DNA of 64,000 nucleotides from JAJRXR01 sp041402005 (lineage in GTDB: Bacteria > Planctomycetota > Phycisphaerae > Phycisphaerales > UBA1924), in the NCBI GenBank assembly GCA_041402005.1, contig JAWKTB010000007.1:62001-126000 (forward strand), given 5' to 3'. The first letter of the stretch is position 1. Every line of letters begins with the position of its first letter. The notes under the pieces are model-generated. The model did not search any database. It was not told where the DNA came from and worked only from the letters and a program-made list of their open reading frames with translations. The position numbers were made by a program, and so were the translations under genes. Of this stretch, positions 25,318 through 33,555 are shown piece after piece.

Positions 25318-26556
25318 ATGAGAACACAACGTCCCAGGATGAGTCTGACGATCTTGGTAAGCGGCGTGCTTGGATTGCTGTTCCTTTATGCGGGCGTGCA
25401 GAAGAGCGTTGCGCCAGATGCGTTCGGCAAGGTCGTGTGGTTCATCCTGGGGAGAGACCTGGCTCTGGTGAGAGTCGCGGTGGGAGTTGGGATTGCACTC
25501 GCCGTAGCAGAGGTCGGGCTGGGGCTCTCGCTGATCCTGTGGCCCGGGAGTCGGCGCCTCGGCGTTGCGACGATTGTGTTGTTGTTGGTCGTGACCGGCG
25601 GGCTGATTCGTCTTGCGATGCTGAGTGGGGCGCCCAGTTGCGGGTGCTTCGGCACGCCGCGAATCCACGGATCGACGGAGTTTGGCGTTGGGTTCGCACG
25701 CAACGCGGGGCTCGCGTGGCTGGCGCTCCTTGTCGTAGCTCGGAGGCAGAGCGCGGGCGAGAGAGAGGACGAATGCCCTTCGCAAAGGCATGGGAATGAG
25801 AATGGGTTCACGATCGTTGAACTGCTCGTGACGATTGTTGTCATGGCGGTTTTGCTCGCGCTCGTTCTCCCCATGCTGTCGGGATCGAGGGATGCCGGTG
25901 AGCGTGTTCGGCGCCTGACGGTTGCCCGCCAGTTGGGCGCCGCTGTCGAGTTGTACGGTGGCGACAACAGGGGCGCGTATCCGTACGTGTCGATTTCGTT
26001 CGAGCGTGTACCGCCGTTCACGTCACGTCCAACGATTGAACGCCCCGTCGAGTCGTTGGCGCCGCCCGGGTTCTCCGGCGGCTATTTCCGTCCGCATGCA
26101 TGGTTCTGGGCGGGGCTGCTCGTTCCGCGGTACTACGCCGAACGTGAGTCGATCGAACCCGAGGCTCGGCGTGAGCATTTCCGTTCGCGCGGCTGGTCGG
26201 ACCGGATCGTGTCGGCGAACTTCACGCTCTCGAACACCGTGGTCGCCGATCCTCGGTTCTGGGAGGACACGGACGCCTCGACGTGGAGCCACCAGGAATA
26301 TTTGCGAGGGACGAAATCCTCGGAGGTGTTGTTCCCGGGGCAGAAGGGGCTGTTCATCTGGGGGATCGCCGGGCCGGGCGGGCCGACACTCGGGCATTCG
26401 CCCTGGGCGACCGGGTTTGCGGACGGCTCGGCATCGGCACTCGACGACAACACCCTTCTCGCGATCCCGTGCGTGACGCGCCCCTACGGAAGCGTGCCCA
26501 TCGGCGTCATTGCCACCAAGGACGGCCTGCGCGGCCTCGACGTCGCGGTTCGGTGA
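25318..26556 (+). CDS. MauE-like redox membrane domain fused to type IV prepilin, module A
   Basis: The 412-residue product has four hydrophobic segments in residues 10-143 with the CxC motif APSCGCFG (Cys108, Cys110). This is MauE/DoxX-like; MauE proteins support disulfide formation in cysteine-rich partners. A basic cytoplasmic-type loop follows, then GFTIVELLVTIVVMAVLL: a prepilin cleavage and methylation site at Gly163/Phe164 with Glu at +5. The C-terminal domain ends near FADGS, resembling H-X9-DG pseudopilins. No in-frame start codon precedes the pilin part, so this is a true fusion. Cutting by prepilin peptidase would release both halves. The gene starts 9 bases after 25308. Confidence 0.85.
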   Translation: MRTQRPRMSLTILVSGVLGLLFLYAGVQKSVAPDAFGKVVWFILGRDLALVRVAVGVGIALAVAEVGLGLSLILWPGSRRLGVATIVLLLVVTGGLIRLAMLSGAPSCGCFGTPRIHGSTEFGVGFARNAGLAWLALLVVARRQSAGEREDECPSQRHGNENGFTIVELLVTIVVMAVLLALVLPMLSGSRDAGERVRRLTVARQLGAAVELYGGDNRGAYPYVSISFERVPPFTSRPTIERPVESLAPPGFSGGYFRPHAWFWAGLLVPRYYAERESIEPEARREHFRSRGWSDRIVSANFTLSNTVVADPRFWEDTDASTWSHQEYLRGTKSSEVLFPGQKGLFIWGIAGPGGPTLGHSPWATGFADGSASALDDNTLLAIPCVTRPYGSVPIGVIATKDGLRGLDVAVR

Positions 26557-26754
26557 TCCCGCGCTCGCACGCCCAACGCGTTCGCCCCGCTCGCACGCGC
26601 ATGGAGTTGACACGCAGGGAGCCTTCCCCTCGGCAACGGAGGGGAGAGTACTGCGACGTGCATGGCGCACGACAAGCGCGTCGGCGGTCACGGCGCGAGA
26701 GCGTCCGTCACACAGTGTTGCGTGCAAGTGTCCGGCTCGCCGCGAATACGAGGC
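26557..26754 (+). other. Inter-module region
   Basis: The gap between the modules holds no convincing gene. A short hairpin (CCCCTC/GAGGGG, about 26625-26645, 7-base loop) could be a weak terminator for module A, but it has no U-tract. The rest looks featureless up to the promoter-like site at 26755. Confidence 0.4.
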
Positions 26755-26783
26755 TTGACGCTCTGGTTCTCCCTCGATAGTTT
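26755..26783 (+). promoter_or_regulatory. Candidate sigma-70 promoter of module B
   Basis: TTGACG (26755-26760), a 17-base spacer and TAGTTT (26778-26783) lie 25 bases before the GTG start of the module B Cys-rich gene. The -35 is near consensus and the spacing is ideal. It is the counterpart of the 24046 site before module A. Confidence 0.45.
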
Positions 26784-26807
26784 GATCCGGCAAGCTAGGG
26801 GCGGATC

Positions 26808-27083
26808 GTGCACAAGATTCTGATCAGCCGGTTCGGGTTCGCGGGGGCCATTCTTCTGCTCGGCGCCAGCGTGAGCGTCGCCTTCGCGCAGGCGGGTGGC
26901 GGGCATCACGTCCCGCGGTGCGAATGCGAGAGCAGTCACTGCAACTCGTCGATCGTCGCGCAGGATTGCTCCTGCTGCTACGACGGAGCGGAGATGGTGT
27001 GGCAGTGCAAGGAGTGCGACAGGAGCTTTGACTGCCTGGAGCCTCCCGACCCGTATACCATGTGCATCGACTCTCCGTCGTGA
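26808..27083 (+). CDS. Cys-rich secreted mini-protein, module B
   Basis: GTG 26808 has an AGGGGCGGA ribosome-binding site. The 91-residue product has a signal peptide (hydrophobic core about residues 9-25, cleavage probably after AFAQA). The mature part has 10 cysteines: RCEC, SSHC, DCSCC, WQCKEC, SFDCL and TMCID. The C-x-C-C, W-x-C-K-x-C and F-D-C-L blocks match the module A protein, so these are paralogues. As there, the partner genes encode a TM protein and a MauE-pilin fusion. Function unknown; a disulfide-rich extracellular role is inferred. Confidence 0.8.
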   Translation: MHKILISRFGFAGAILLLGASVSVAFAQAGGGHHVPRCECESSHCNSSIVAQDCSCCYDGAEMVWQCKECDRSFDCLEPPDPYTMCIDSPS

Positions 27084-27125
27084 GCCCGAACGCACCGAGG
27101 CAAATCGAGTGATGGACGACGCGTG

Positions 27126-28028
27126 ATGAAGCGCGGACTCTTGATCTTGTGCGTGGTCGCCGCGGCGGTCGCGGTTGTGGTGGTGTCGTTGTGGCGGAGT
27201 CGCGTGGTCAACCTCCCCGGGCAAAGGACGGCGAGGCAGGTCGAACTGGACGAGATCCGAGACGCCACGTCGAACACCCAGCGGGCGCTCGCCAAGCTTC
27301 GGTATGTTCCCCGGGGAGAGATCACAACGCCCGACGAACTGGAAGAGCTGCTCGCGCCGATGATCGACGCCCGGCTCGCGTCGATCGCCGACACTTCGGC
27401 ACCGTTCGCGCCGGATCAGGTCGAGCGGATCCGCGACGAGACGATCGCCCTGTTCGCGGCGCGTTGGCTGCAATCATCCCCCGAGGCGTACGTGGCGTCC
27501 AGACTCGATCACGGGTACGAGCTCGCGAGCCTGGAGGGGATGAAGAACTGGGCGATCGAGGCGGCGTACGAGGCGGCGGTCGGCGAGCCGCTCCCGGAGA
27601 GCGCCACGGCGGAGGAGGCGTTCGCGGCGGTCTGGTCGCGACCGGCGCGGGCTCGCCTCAACATGTTCTCGTTGCGAGGGGTGGTCGCCTCTCCCGAGGG
27701 CGTGGAGGTGGCTCGGGGGCGGTTCTGCCCCGGAGATCACCAACGCTGGCCCAGCCTCGATGGCGCCCTGGGCGCGGGTGTCTGGGAGGGGCCCGGGGGA
27801 GTCGGCTACACGAACCTCTTTGCCCCGCCCGGCGGAAACTGGGAGGGGCGTCGACGCGAGAACGACTGTTTCGAGACCGTCACGCTCGGGGTCGCGCTCG
27901 AGTTCGATGGCGGCGTGCGGGTCCCGCTCCACCTGCACTACTGGTTCGACGATCGCGCCGGGCGATGGTGGCTCGGACAGGTGACATCGGTCAACACGCC
28001 GGAGGGATTCGGTGGCGTCCTCTTCTGA
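27126..28028 (+). CDS. Single-TM protein, module B
   Basis: The ATG at 27126 (GTG 27123 is possible) gives 300 residues. One N-terminal TM (LLILCVVAAAVAVVVVSLW) runs into RSRVVN, as in module A. The soluble part contains QSSPEAYVASRLDHGY, then a glycine-rich stretch with FAPPGG, and RWWLGQVTSVNTP near the end. It overlaps the next gene by 17 bases, which suggests coupled translation. Composition is more GC-rich than the module A copy. No recognised family; the conserved module order is the strongest clue to a joint function. Confidence 0.78.
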   Translation: MKRGLLILCVVAAAVAVVVVSLWRSRVVNLPGQRTARQVELDEIRDATSNTQRALAKLRYVPRGEITTPDELEELLAPMIDARLASIADTSAPFAPDQVERIRDETIALFAARWLQSSPEAYVASRLDHGYELASLEGMKNWAIEAAYEAAVGEPLPESATAEEAFAAVWSRPARARLNMFSLRGVVASPEGVEVARGRFCPGDHQRWPSLDGALGAGVWEGPGGVGYTNLFAPPGGNWEGRRRENDCFETVTLGVALEFDGGVRVPLHLHYWFDDRAGRWWLGQVTSVNTPEGFGGVLF

Positions 28029-29241
28029 TTCCGTGCAGACACCGACACGCCGTCGTGCCACCAGCGAGATGGTCATCAGGGTCATCCTCGCGGCGTTCTT
28101 CCTGATCGCGGCGATCGCGAAGGTGATCGACCCCGACGCGTTCGGCGTGGTCGTGTGGCGATTGCTCGGGCGGGGCGTCACGCCGGGCGTCGCGGTCACG
28201 CTCGGCAGCGTCCTCGCGGCGGCCGAGCTCTCGCTCGCGCTGCTGATCGTCCTCGATCGCGCGACACGTGCCTGGCTGCTCGCGGCGCTCGTCCTGACAG
28301 GCCTGTTCTGTCTGGCTCTGGTGCGCCTGATGATGATGTCGGACCCGCCTGGTTGCGGGTGCCTTTCCGTGCCATTGCCGGGCGGGTCGCGCATCGAGCT
28401 GGCGGCGGGCATCGGACGCAACGTCGCGCTCGTCTGGCTGACGCTCATCGCGCTGTATCGTCCCACGCCCCCGACTCGCGTCGCCCCGGACTCCCGCCGG
28501 GCGGGCGGGTTCTCCCTGCTGGAGACGCTCGTCGTCATAGCCGTGATCGCCCTGATCCTCAGCATCACGATCCCCTCGCTCGCCCAGATCCGATGGTCGA
28601 GCAAGGCGCACGAACGCGCGCTCGGCGAGCGACAAGTCTTCTCGGCGTTGATGCTCTACATGGACGACCACGACGAGTCGTTCCCCTACTTCGGCACGCG
28701 GGGCGAGCCTTATGGGGACGTCGTCATCAAGGGCCACGTGTTCTCGGGTGGGGACTACTTCTCCCCGCAGCGCTGGTTCTGGGCCAGCGTGCTCGTGCCG
28801 TCGTACATCGCCGATCGGCGTGAGATCGAGGCGCCCGAGCGGGGCGAGTCGCTCATCGCGCAGGGGCGCGCCGAGCTCGTCGCCGCCCACGCGCAGCTCA
28901 CCTCGACCGCCGTCGTCGACCCGGCCTACCTCGCCCCCGACGCCCCGGACCGACCCTTCAATAGGGCCCACTTCCGCGGGACTCGGCACGCCGAGATCGC
29001 CTACCCCAGCGACAAGGCGGTGCTCGTCTCGTACTACGGCGGGCCGGGGGGTGAGTCGAGCCTCGTCGGCGTCCGGGGCGGCTACCCCGTCGTCTTTGCG
29101 GACGGATCCACCAAGCTCTTCCGCGAACACGAGATCAACACCATGCCCACGATCGAGCGCCCGATCCTCGGCGAGATCCCGATCCACGGCACACTGGGCG
29201 GCCTCGCCGGTCGCGATGTCCTGCCGACGGGCACGCCCTAG
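28012..29241 (+). CDS. MauE-like redox membrane domain fused to type IV prepilin, module B
   Basis: GTG 28012 starts inside the previous gene. The 409-residue product repeats the module A architecture. Four TM segments (about 20-145) carry the PPGCGCLS motif (Cys115, Cys117). A basic loop RRAGG leads to FSLLETLVVIAVIALIL, with the prepilin site at Gly166/Phe167 and Glu at +5. The C-terminal pilin domain contains FADGSTKLF, close to the H-X9-DG type although the His is missing. Both copies lack an internal start codon, so the fusion has been kept. The CxC is the likely redox centre by analogy with MauE. Confidence 0.85.
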   Translation: MASSSDSVQTPTRRRATSEMVIRVILAAFFLIAAIAKVIDPDAFGVVVWRLLGRGVTPGVAVTLGSVLAAAELSLALLIVLDRATRAWLLAALVLTGLFCLALVRLMMMSDPPGCGCLSVPLPGGSRIELAAGIGRNVALVWLTLIALYRPTPPTRVAPDSRRAGGFSLLETLVVIAVIALILSITIPSLAQIRWSSKAHERALGERQVFSALMLYMDDHDESFPYFGTRGEPYGDVVIKGHVFSGGDYFSPQRWFWASVLVPSYIADRREIEAPERGESLIAQGRAELVAAHAQLTSTAVVDPAYLAPDAPDRPFNRAHFRGTRHAEIAYPSDKAVLVSYYGGPGGESSLVGVRGGYPVVFADGSTKLFREHEINTMPTIERPILGEIPIHGTLGGLAGRDVLPTGTP

Positions 29242-29262
29242 CTGATTCCCTCGCGCATCGCG

Positions 29263-29382
29263 ATTTCCACCGGGTCGCGGGAACTGAACACGGCCGGCGG
29301 CGTGGATGTCTGCCTGTCGAACTCGCTCGGCTTCGGTGGGCAGAACGATGCGGTGTACGAAAGGCGGTACGCGCCGGTCTAA
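29263..29382 (+). pseudogene. Ketosynthase 3'-end remnant
   Basis: The segment translates as an isolated KS C-terminus: SRELNTAGGVDVCLSNSLGF, then GGQNDAVYERRY and a stop at 29380-29382. It parallels the end of the 22682-24004 KS (RDLNTAGGIEVCLSNSFGFG, then GGQNDAVCVRRY). Third codon positions differ widely, so the copies are diverged. There is no upstream KS body. This copy has GC-rich codons typical of the genome, while the left copy is less so. It marks the right edge of the two-module block. Confidence 0.85.
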
Positions 29383-29396
29383 CCGCAAGGAATCTC

Positions 29397-29450
29397 TTGC
29401 CTCACCCGCGGGCGACGACATAATAAGTCGGTCGCCTGGACATGCGACCG
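29397..29450 (+). promoter_or_regulatory. Promoter-like site and leader hairpin
   Basis: TTGCCT (29397-29402), 16 bases, then CATAAT (29419-29424) is a good sigma-70-like match. CGGTCGC (29429-29435) and GCGACCG (29444-29450) form a 7-bp hairpin just after it. A strong AAGGGGGTG ribosome-binding site precedes the ATG at 29465. The layout resembles that before module A. Confidence 0.45.
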
Positions 29451-29464
29451 CATAAGGGGGTGTC

Positions 29465-31762
29465 ATGAAACTGCTGCTGGCCATCGTGTGGGGTCTTGTT
29501 GCCACGGCGTTCACGATTCTCGCGGGCTGTGCCGCCGGCTCGGAGAACCCGACACTCGGAGGTGGAGGTGGAGGCGATCGCGCGTCCGATCTCGCGCACG
29601 CCCGAAAGCAGTTGGCAGAGGCCGCGGTTCTCATGAACGACGTCTCGACGTACCTCGAGGAATGGGGGACGGTGACGATGAGCGCGCCTGTGCTCAGCGT
29701 CAGCACCGAGGACTTCGGGATTCAGACGCAGTCACTCGACTTCGACACGCTCTACGCCGGGACGGCGAACGCGCAGGGGTCAGTGCTCGTCAGGGAGATC
29801 CTCGCGTTCGCCGCCGGGCTCGACATCTCGCTCGAGCTGCCGACGGACGTCCCGCTGCCCGGGTCCGGTGATGGCGGGGGTGGGGACGATGGCGGAGGTG
29901 ATAGTGGGGGCGGGGGATCACAGCCCGACGCCCGCGCCCGCACGAACGCCGCCGCGGCATGGCTCGCGAAACTGACCGAGGGCGCCAAGATCCAGCCCGG
30001 AACCGACACGGACAATGTCGCCAGCCAGCGTCGCCGGATCCGCCAGGCCGCGAGCGATCACTTCGAGTTGGGCCTGCACAGACTGCTCTCGAACTCGGAA
30101 CGCGACAAGCTGCTCGACAAGGACTCGATGGTCATCTACATGGCGTTCACCGTCAGTTGCCAGCCCGGCTGGCGGACCCAGGAAGGGTACGTCGGACAGC
30201 TCGACGCGCGGGTCGTGTACACCTCGCCCGACGGCACTGAGCTGAGTGGTCAAGAGGGTGGGAGACACCCCCGGGTCGCGGCGATCTACCCCGCCGTGGA
30301 CGTCCAGGAGCTCGACCTCGAGTCGGTCCGGACCCAGTACCTCCAGTTCGCGTTCGATCTCGCAGTCGCCGGGCAGCTCGACGCGGCGAAGCTCTTCTTC
30401 GACGTCGCCAGCCAGGTTGACCAGCAGGCCTCGACGCGGACGGGTCTGACACTCGCGACGAGCTTCGCCAATGGCGGGCGTGATTTCGGCTATGACTTCT
30501 ACCCGACCTACCGCGCGCTCGAGGACCCGGCCTCGAGCCACGCGCGACCCGGGTATCGGCTCGACCCGATCACCTTCCCGGCGGTCGCGGTGGCCGTGAT
30601 CAGCAAGCGTGATGCAGAGCCGTTCACGCGTGCGGGCAATGCGATATCCGGGTCCGGTCAGAACTTCGGTCTGAAGTTCGAGATCAGCCACACATGGCGT
30701 CCTGTCGGGTCGGTCAGAAGGATCGCGAGCCGCCCCTACGTCTCGGCGGGCCGGCGTCAGCGTCTGCCCACAGAGTCGTTCTCCGCCGCGCTGGAGCTGG
30801 GCGAAGCGTTTGAAACGCTCTCCAAAGCCGCGGCCCTAGCCTCCGACTACCGGGCCTCGCCGGAGTGGCAGGCGTACGAGCATCTGAAGGAACGCTGGCA
30901 CGCGCTGCAGGGCCGTTCCCAGAACATCAACCCGGTATTCTCCATCAATCTCCGAGACGCTTTCGGCGAGCCGCTCCGCGTCGACGGCGTGACCCCCTCG
31001 AAGACGAAGGCAGGCGCTGACACCACGTTCTGGATCTCAGGCGCCGGCTTCGGCGGCGATGACGGGGACGCCCTGTCCGTGCTCATCGCGGGCGACGAGG
31101 CCGGGGCGGGATCCGTCTGCGTCGTCGACAGGCGCGAGGGGCTCGTGCAGGCAAAGACGCCCGGCGCCTTGCTGGAGGGCCGCCCTTCGGTGGTGCTCGA
31201 GGTGCGCCGCGGGGAAGAGCGCGCCTTCACACCGAAGATCGAACTCACCGGCTGGGAGCCCAAACCCGAGAAGCGCCCGTCCGTGACCGGGATCTTTCCG
31301 CCGTTCGTCGAGGGTGGAACGGGCGGACGCGTCCTACTCATCGGCGAGAACTTCGACGTGGCAAAGGTCAAAGTCACGCTCGTGGAGCAAGGGGATACGC
31401 TCACCGTCGAGGGCATGCCGGGGAACGAACGCTCGCTGCTCTGGGTCGAAATCCCGCCGGCGTGCTTGGCGGACCGGGAGTTCGTCACGTTCCGTGTGGA
31501 ACAGGACGGCGTGTCGTTGTTCGCGCCGGCGGTCCGGGTGCAACGGTCTCCTCGACCCCTCCCGATGCTGGAGCTCCGCGCGTACAGTGGGGCGAACGAG
31601 ACCCCCGTCACGACGCTCGTCGTGCCGCTGAGTGTCATGCAGCTGCAGGAGAAGGAGTTCGAGCACCTCGTCGAGCTCTTGAGCCAGGCGACGGGCCTCT
31701 CCGCCGAGCGAGAGCAGGCTGACACGCCCGGCGAGCTCCGCATCGAGCTCGTGCCGCATTGA
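29465..31762 (+). CDS. Large IPT/TIG-type lipoprotein
   Basis: The 765-residue product has a lipoprotein signal with the lipobox TILAGC (Cys22). A Gly/Asp-rich linker lies near residues 135-155. The middle section is helical and charged. From about residue 505 to 700 are two immunoglobulin-like IPT/TIG-type repeats: RVDGVTPSKTKAGADTTFWISGAGF and RPSVTGIFPPFVEGGTGGRVLLIG mark their starts by the x-V-x-G-x-x-P pattern. The protein is probably an outer-surface or periplasmic lipoprotein. Function is not evident. The 31813 small protein follows 50 bases downstream. Confidence 0.8.
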   Translation: MKLLLAIVWGLVATAFTILAGCAAGSENPTLGGGGGGDRASDLAHARKQLAEAAVLMNDVSTYLEEWGTVTMSAPVLSVSTEDFGIQTQSLDFDTLYAGTANAQGSVLVREILAFAAGLDISLELPTDVPLPGSGDGGGGDDGGGDSGGGGSQPDARARTNAAAAWLAKLTEGAKIQPGTDTDNVASQRRRIRQAASDHFELGLHRLLSNSERDKLLDKDSMVIYMAFTVSCQPGWRTQEGYVGQLDARVVYTSPDGTELSGQEGGRHPRVAAIYPAVDVQELDLESVRTQYLQFAFDLAVAGQLDAAKLFFDVASQVDQQASTRTGLTLATSFANGGRDFGYDFYPTYRALEDPASSHARPGYRLDPITFPAVAVAVISKRDAEPFTRAGNAISGSGQNFGLKFEISHTWRPVGSVRRIASRPYVSAGRRQRLPTESFSAALELGEAFETLSKAAALASDYRASPEWQAYEHLKERWHALQGRSQNINPVFSINLRDAFGEPLRVDGVTPSKTKAGADTTFWISGAGFGGDDGDALSVLIAGDEAGAGSVCVVDRREGLVQAKTPGALLEGRPSVVLEVRRGEERAFTPKIELTGWEPKPEKRPSVTGIFPPFVEGGTGGRVLLIGENFDVAKVKVTLVEQGDTLTVEGMPGNERSLLWVEIPPACLADREFVTFRVEQDGVSLFAPAVRVQRSPRPLPMLELRAYSGANETPVTTLVVPLSVMQLQEKEFEHLVELLSQATGLSAEREQADTPGELRIELVPH

Positions 31763-31812
31763 GTCCCCTCACATGAACCGAGATCCCAAACCACTTCCGC
31801 GGAGGCGCTGCC

Positions 31813-32079
31813 GTGGCTCAGGACCAAGACCGCTCGAAGAACGGCTCCGATGACCCCACTCTCCCGAAGAAGAACGGCTCCGTAGACCCGACGCTACCAA
31901 GCGCTACCGGCAAGGGGGTGCGTGGGGAGAACTTCATAGACAACCTCAGCAACCGCCGACGCAACGAGCTCATCAAACGAGGGGAGCTCGATCCCGAGAC
32001 CCGCGATGACGAAGAGCCAACGCTCCCAGATGGCGGTGGAGGCCAGGGGAACGGGGACGTCGAGCCGACACTCCCCTGA
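31813..32079 (+). CDS. Small protein with four (D/E)PTLP repeats
   Basis: GTG 31813 has a GGAGG ribosome-binding site 7 bases upstream. The 88-residue product is hydrophilic and probably disordered, except for a short helical stretch FIDNLSNRRRNELIKRG in the middle. The motif PTLP occurs four times, each preceded by Asp-Asp, Val-Asp, Glu-Glu or Val-Glu, including the last residues of the protein. There is no signal peptide or TM. Repeated Thr in an acidic context could be phosphorylation or binding sites. Family unknown. It is in the same direction as the lipoprotein. Confidence 0.65.
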   Translation: MAQDQDRSKNGSDDPTLPKKNGSVDPTLPSATGKGVRGENFIDNLSNRRRNELIKRGELDPETRDDEEPTLPDGGGGQGNGDVEPTLP

Positions 32080-32109
32080 CCTTGGCTTTGCGCCGTGGCT
32101 TTGGTTCGG

Positions 32110-33402
32110 CTACCCGATTCCGACCCGCATTGCCATTTCGACCGCGTCGCAGAAGCGGTCAAGCTCCTCGTGGGTGGTGAAGACGCTGGGGCTGACACGC
32201 AGGCCGTTGAACTCGTCGTGGTTGATCGCGACGGTCAGGATCCGCTTCTGCTTCCAGAGCCAGGACTGGAGATCGCTGGTCTCGAGGCCATCGATCCTGA
32301 CGTTCGCGATGCCGCAGGCGAAGCCGGGCGTGCGGCTGGTGTTGAAGCTCACGCGGTCGTGCGCGCCGAGGCGGTCCATCCAGTGCTCGCGCAGGTGGAC
32401 CATGCGGGCGGCTTTGCGCGCGCCGCCGAGGGCCTGGTGGAAGGTCAACGCCTCGGCGATCGCGAGGAAGTTGGCCGCCGGGTGCGTGCCGATCTCCTCG
32501 AACTTGCGGATGTCCTCGTCCTGGGTGTCGGCGGCCGCCATGAGGGGCCAGAGGTCCTTGATCTTCTCCTTGCGGACGTACAGGAGGCCCGTGCCGTGGG
32601 GGGCGAAGAGCCACTTGTGCAGGCTGGTGGCGTAGTAGTCGCACCCGAGGTCACTGAGCTTGAAGTCGAAGTGGGCGAGGGCGTGCGCGCCGTCGACGAT
32701 GACGGGGATGCCGTACCCCCTGGCCATCTTCACGACCTTCGCCACCGGCAGGATCTGCCCCGTCAGGTTGATCATGTGGCACATGAGGATGAGCTTGGTG
32801 CGTGCCGTGATGTTCGATTCGAAGAGGCGGACGATCTCGTCGTCGTCCTCGCAGGGCACGGGGATCTTGAACTGGTTCAGGCGGATCCCCTCGCGGCGGA
32901 CGCGCTGCTTGAACGTGTTGACCATCCGCCCGTAGTCCTGCGTGGTGGTCAGGACCTCCTCGCCCGCGGACAGGTCGAAGCCGAGCTGGCAGATCTGGAG
33001 GCCCTCCGACGCGTTGCGCGTGATCGCGATCTCCTCGGCGTCCACGCCCCACTGGCGGGCGAGTCGGTCGCGGACCTGCTCGCGCTGGGGCTCCAGGATG
33101 TGCCACATGTTGTGGGGCGGGCACTCGTTCGAGAAGTCCAGGTGTCGCCTCATCGCGTCCTGGACGGTTGCGGGGGCGGGGGAGACGCCGCCGTTGTTCA
33201 GGTTGATGATCGAGCGGTCGACGGTGAAGGCGAGCTGGGCGCGAGCCCAGAAGTCCTCGTCGCGGGCGATCTCGTCGGGCGAGCCGGTCGCGGCGGCGAG
33301 CTCCTCCATCATCGAGGCCAGGGCCGGGCGGGCAAGGGCGAGCGTGGGGGCGGCGGCGAGGGCGCCGGCGGCGGTCGTCAGGAAGTCGCGTCTGGTGGGC
33401 AT
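32110..33402 (-). CDS. TAT-exported class V aminotransferase-like enzyme
   Basis: The 430-residue protein starts with MPTRRDFLTTAAGALAAAP, a twin-arginine signal, so the PLP enzyme is probably exported folded. The aminotransferase class V fold shows INLNNGGVSPAP at the start of the domain, ITRNASEGLQ for phosphate binding, PVIVDGAHALAHFDF with the cofactor Asp, and SLHKWLFAPHGTG with the PLP lysine at Lys263. It is closest in style to isopenicillin-N epimerase-like proteins of the class V group. The substrate is unknown. It converges on the PTLP-repeat gene (30-base gap). Confidence 0.9.
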   Translation of the reverse strand: MPTRRDFLTTAAGALAAAPTLALARPALASMMEELAAATGSPDEIARDEDFWARAQLAFTVDRSIINLNNGGVSPAPATVQDAMRRHLDFSNECPPHNMWHILEPQREQVRDRLARQWGVDAEEIAITRNASEGLQICQLGFDLSAGEEVLTTTQDYGRMVNTFKQRVRREGIRLNQFKIPVPCEDDDEIVRLFESNITARTKLILMCHMINLTGQILPVAKVVKMARGYGIPVIVDGAHALAHFDFKLSDLGCDYYATSLHKWLFAPHGTGLLYVRKEKIKDLWPLMAAADTQDEDIRKFEEIGTHPAANFLAIAEALTFHQALGGARKAARMVHLREHWMDRLGAHDRVSFNTSRTPGFACGIANVRIDGLETSDLQSWLWKQKRILTVAINHDEFNGLRVSPSVFTTHEELDRFCDAVEMAMRVGIG

Positions 33403-33420
33403 GGGGCGAGTCTAACGGCG

Positions 33421-33490
33421 GGGGGAGATGGCCAGATGGCAGATCGCAGATGGCAGATTGAGGCAGAGAGGCAGGGCAGGAAGGGCGGGC
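33421..33490. repeat. Degenerate AGATGGCAGAT repeats
   Basis: Several imperfect copies of AGATGGCAGAT or AGATGGCCAGAT and then GGCAG variants lie between the aminotransferase gene and the TM protein gene. They look like a small intergenic repeat cluster with no coding content. Confidence 0.55.
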
Positions 33491-33555
33491 GAGCGCCCGA
33501 CGATCCCCGGTGGAGCCACCGGCGTACTCCGGTCGATGAACACCGGGAGGCGCGC

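Noticed and set aside
25780..25830. Separate start for the pilin part of module A
   Set aside because: Nearby ATG triplets are out of frame and both modules lack an in-frame start.
24005..29262. Integrase or transposase in the two-module block
   Set aside because: All frames were scanned by eye; none shows a recombinase motif.
31813..32079. PTLP repeats as sortase signals
   Set aside because: LPxTG order, a hydrophobic stretch and a basic tail are all absent.
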